A program made the position numbers and the translations under genes. Under the pieces are notes generated by a model. It did no database searches. It was not told the origin of the DNA and worked only from the letters and a program-made list of their open reading frames with translations. From assembly GCF_004962925.1 (NCBI RefSeq), contig NZ_SUEO01000042.1, forward strand, positions 1 through 33,998: DNA of 33,998 nt, read 5' to 3'. The first letter of the stretch is position 1, and every line of letters starts with the position of its first letter. Positions 32,106 through 33,998 of the stretch are shown here, one piece after another. Origin of the DNA: Mesorhizobium sp. (GTDB lineage Bacteria > Pseudomonadota > Alphaproteobacteria > Rhizobiales > Rhizobiaceae).

Positions 32106-33022
32106 ATGAAACGCAGCCGCTTCTCTGAAGAGCAGATCATCGGAATTTTGAAGAAACACGAGGCCGGGGTATCGGTTGGCGATCTGTGCCGCAAGCACGG
32201 GGTCAGCGACGCCTCGATCTACAACTGGAAGGCCCGCTTCGGCGGGATGGATGTGTCCGAGGCTCGGCGACCTGAAGGCTCTGGAGGACGAGAACACGCG
32301 GCTGAAGCGGCTTCTGGCCGACCCCATGCTCGACAATGCCGCGTTGAAGGACCTTGTGGGAAAGAAATGGTGACGCCCGCGGCCAAGCGGAAAGCTGTCG
32401 CTCGCCTGAAGGAAGGCTTCGGGATGAGCGAACGGCGGGCGTGTAAAGCCATCGGCTGTTGCCGCATGACGGTTCGCTACCAGACCAGCAGGCCGGACGA
32501 CCGCGAGGTTCGCGAGCGGATGAAGGCGATCGCGCAGGTGCGACGCCGGTTCGGCTACCGGCGTCTTCTCGTGATGCTGAGGCGGGAGGGCCTGGTCGTG
32601 AACCACAAGAGGCTGTTCCGGCTCTATCGGGAGGAGAAGCTCGCCGTTCGCCGCCGTGGCGGCCGCAAGCGGGCGATCGGGACCAGGGCGCCGATGCTGG
32701 TGCCGCTGAGGCCCGACGAGCGCTGGTCGCTCGACTTCGTATCGGACCAGCTCACCGACGGGCGCCGCTTCCGCATCCTGGCCGTCGTCGACGACTGCAC
32801 GAGACAGTGCCTGCGCACTCATCGTTGATACGTCTCTCTCGGGCATGCGGGTTGCCGCGAATTGGACCGGCTCATCAAGAGCGCGGCCGGCCCAGGATGA
32901 TCGTCAGCGACAATGGCAGCGAGTTCACCTCGAACGCCATCCTCCCCTGGGCGGATCAGAACCGCGTCGAATGGCATTACATTGCGCCCGCCAAGCCGAT
33001 GCAGACGGATGTTGTAGAATAG
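32106..33022 (+). pseudogene. IS3-family transposase orfA/orfB, frameshifted and truncated
   Basis: OrfA starts MKRSRFSEEQIIGILKKHEAG and SVGDLCRKHGVSDASIYNWK; a one-base insertion near 32268 moves its leucine-zipper part (LKALEDENTRLKRLLAD) to another frame. OrfB starts at ATG 32367 (MVTPAAKRKAVARLKEGFGMSERRAC) and keeps the first catalytic Asp region (ERWSLDFVSDQL). It is broken by indels at about 32815-32900, after which RPRMIVSDNGSEFTSNAIL with the second Asp is in another frame. It ends at HYIAPAKPMQ, before the catalytic Glu, where the IS110 element starts. It is dead. Confidence 0.85.
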
Positions 33023-33032
33023 CCCCTTCTTC

Positions 33033-33998
33033 TCATTCGGCCGCTTTTTCCACAGCCTTCTGCCTTTCCGGCCTCGTTCGCCATCGGGAAGTCTCTGCTG
33101 CATAGGCAGCTTCTGCCTTTTCGACTTGGGATCGTTCTTCGGCGCGCTTGGCCGGGATGTTGTAGTCGAAGGCGGTGCCGCGCCTGGCATGGTTCATAGG
33201 GAGGCCGGCACGCAGCTCGACCGATCTGAACTTGCGGGCGAGTAAGGCCGGCCGGGCCCAGATGTAGTCGGCATTTTTGCTCAGCATGTGCCAGATGATC
33301 TTCGCAAGCTTGCGCGCGGTGGCGACGGCCGCGATATGCTTCCCGCGACGCGAGGCGATCCGCTTGTAGAAGGCGCGCAGAGGACCCGGTGAGCGGGCAG
33401 CCGCCCATGCCGCCTCGACCAGCATTCCCCGTGCATGCCCTCGGCCCTGCTTCGTTATGCGTCCATGATAGGCCGGTCCCTCACCGGACTGCCGCACGCT
33501 GGGATTGAGGCCAAGATAGGCGACAAGCCTCTGTGGATCGCTGAAGCGACGAATGTCGCCGATTGCCGCGGCAACGCTCGCAGCCACGGTGACGTCGAGC
33601 CCGGGCAACGTCATTAGGCGGCGGATTGTCGGGTCCTGGAGGGCATGCACCGCGATATCCGCCTCGACCACCGTCAACGCCTCGTTGACCTGGTTAATCA
33701 AGCCGAGGTGGCGCTCGATGGCGGCGCGCTCATCGGCAGGCAATATTTGCCTCGCCAGCCATTTGCGCCCGCTGATCCCGACGAGGTTCCCATGCGGACA
33801 CGGCGGGATCAGGTGGGCGTGGAGGATTGACTGGATCAGGTTCTTCAGCCGCGAACGCTGGCGAACCAGCTGTGTGCGCCTGGTGACCTGTCTTCGAAGC
33901 GCAAGCGTCTCAGGGTCTGGGACCCAGACCTCCGGCAGAAAGCCCGAGGCATAAAGCTTCGCAAGGACAGTGGCGTCGATCATGTCGGTCTTCACCTT
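33033..33998 (-). CDS. IS110-family transposase, partial at the window edge
   Basis: The last 320 or so residues of an IS110/IS116/IS902-type transposase, running off the right edge. KTDMIDATVLAKLYASG belongs to the end of the RuvC-like DEDD domain. The C-terminal domain shows LMTLPGLDVTVAASVAAAIGDIRRFSDPQRLVAYLGLNPSVRQSG, with the helix-hairpin-helix and the conserved serine region (GRITKQGRGHARGMLVEAAW). IS110 elements move by a DEDD/serine mechanism guided by a bridge RNA from the element's non-coding end. This copy has inserted into or next to the IS3 orfB near 33010. The open frame looks intact. Confidence 0.88.
   Translation of the reverse strand, partial: KVKTDMIDATVLAKLYASGFLPEVWVPDPETLALRRQVTRRTQLVRQRSRLKNLIQSILHAHLIPPCPHGNLVGISGRKWLARQILPADERAAIERHLGLINQVNEALTVVEADIAVHALQDPTIRRLMTLPGLDVTVAASVAAAIGDIRRFSDPQRLVAYLGLNPSVRQSGEGPAYHGRITKQGRGHARGMLVEAAWAAARSPGPLRAFYKRIASRRGKHIAAVATARKLAKIIWHMLSKNADYIWARPALLARKFRSVELRAGLPMNHARRGTAFDYNIPAKRAEERSQVEKAEAAYAAETSRWRTRPERQKAVEKAAE

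Noticed and set aside
1-33998. tRNA, rRNA or CRISPR arrays
   Set aside because: No tRNA-like cloverleaf, rRNA text or regularly spaced repeats were seen on reading; a dedicated scan was not possible.

Overview
This window is the nitrogen-fixation and nodulation core of a symbiosis island or plasmid from an alphaproteobacterial rhizobium. Mesorhizobium or a close Rhizobium relative fits best. The evidence is the gene set (iscN, nifS, nifW, fixABCX, nifB, fdxN, nifZ, fixU, nifQ, an rpoN next to a peroxiredoxin, nodE and nodL), NifA/sigma-54 promoters throughout, and many decayed insertion sequences.

Layout. (1) 1-3149, plus strand: the 3' end of a nodE-like ketosynthase, a nifA without its N-terminal domain, then nodL. 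nifA sits where nodE and nodL are normally adjacent (nodFEL). (2) 3457-14992, minus strand, read from right to left: iscN, a nifU remnant, nifS, nifW, fixABCX, an alpha/beta hydrolase, a decayed second nifA abutting an IS66 remnant, then nifB-fdxN-nifZ-fixU and a SIR2-like gene. (3) 15341-16715, plus strand: a small ORF and an hmuS-like heme gene, divergent from iscN. (4) 16875-18107, minus strand: an MFS transporter, followed by about 1.2 kb of mostly decayed DNA that holds an orphan sigma-54 promoter. (5) 19509-25206, plus strand: cytochrome P450, a ferredoxin fused to a SnoaL-like domain, a double short-chain dehydrogenase, a luciferase-like monooxygenase and nifQ. (6) 25203-27239, minus strand: prxS-rpoN, convergent with nifQ. 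(7) 28236-31893, plus strand: an asnB pseudogene that still has a good NifA promoter, an IS21 scrap, a hisC-like aminotransferase with an odd tail, and a second luciferase-like oxidoreductase. (8) 31928-33998: a pile-up of IS630, IS3 and IS110 pieces.

How it works together. NifA and sigma-54, both encoded here, would switch on the promoters in front of iscN, fixA, nifB, the P450 operon, prxS-rpoN and the dead asnB. Five of these six promoters pair a GG-N10-GC (-24/-12) element with a perfect TGT-N10-ACA NifA site roughly 95-165 bp upstream of the predicted start; iscN has the promoter but only a TGT-N12-ACA look-alike. Most products build nitrogenase cofactors (NifB, NifQ, NifS, IscN, FdxN, NifZ, NifW) or supply its electrons (FixABCX).

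The most novel part is the NifA-controlled P450/ferredoxin-SnoaL/double-SDR/monooxygenase operon ending in nifQ. It looks like a bacteroid-specific small-molecule pathway of unknown product. The history of nifA is also striking: the copy at its usual place before nifB is dead, and the surviving copy elsewhere has no GAF domain and carries GAFTDA in place of GAFTGA. All assignments come from reading the sequence and from memory of protein families; no database search was run.
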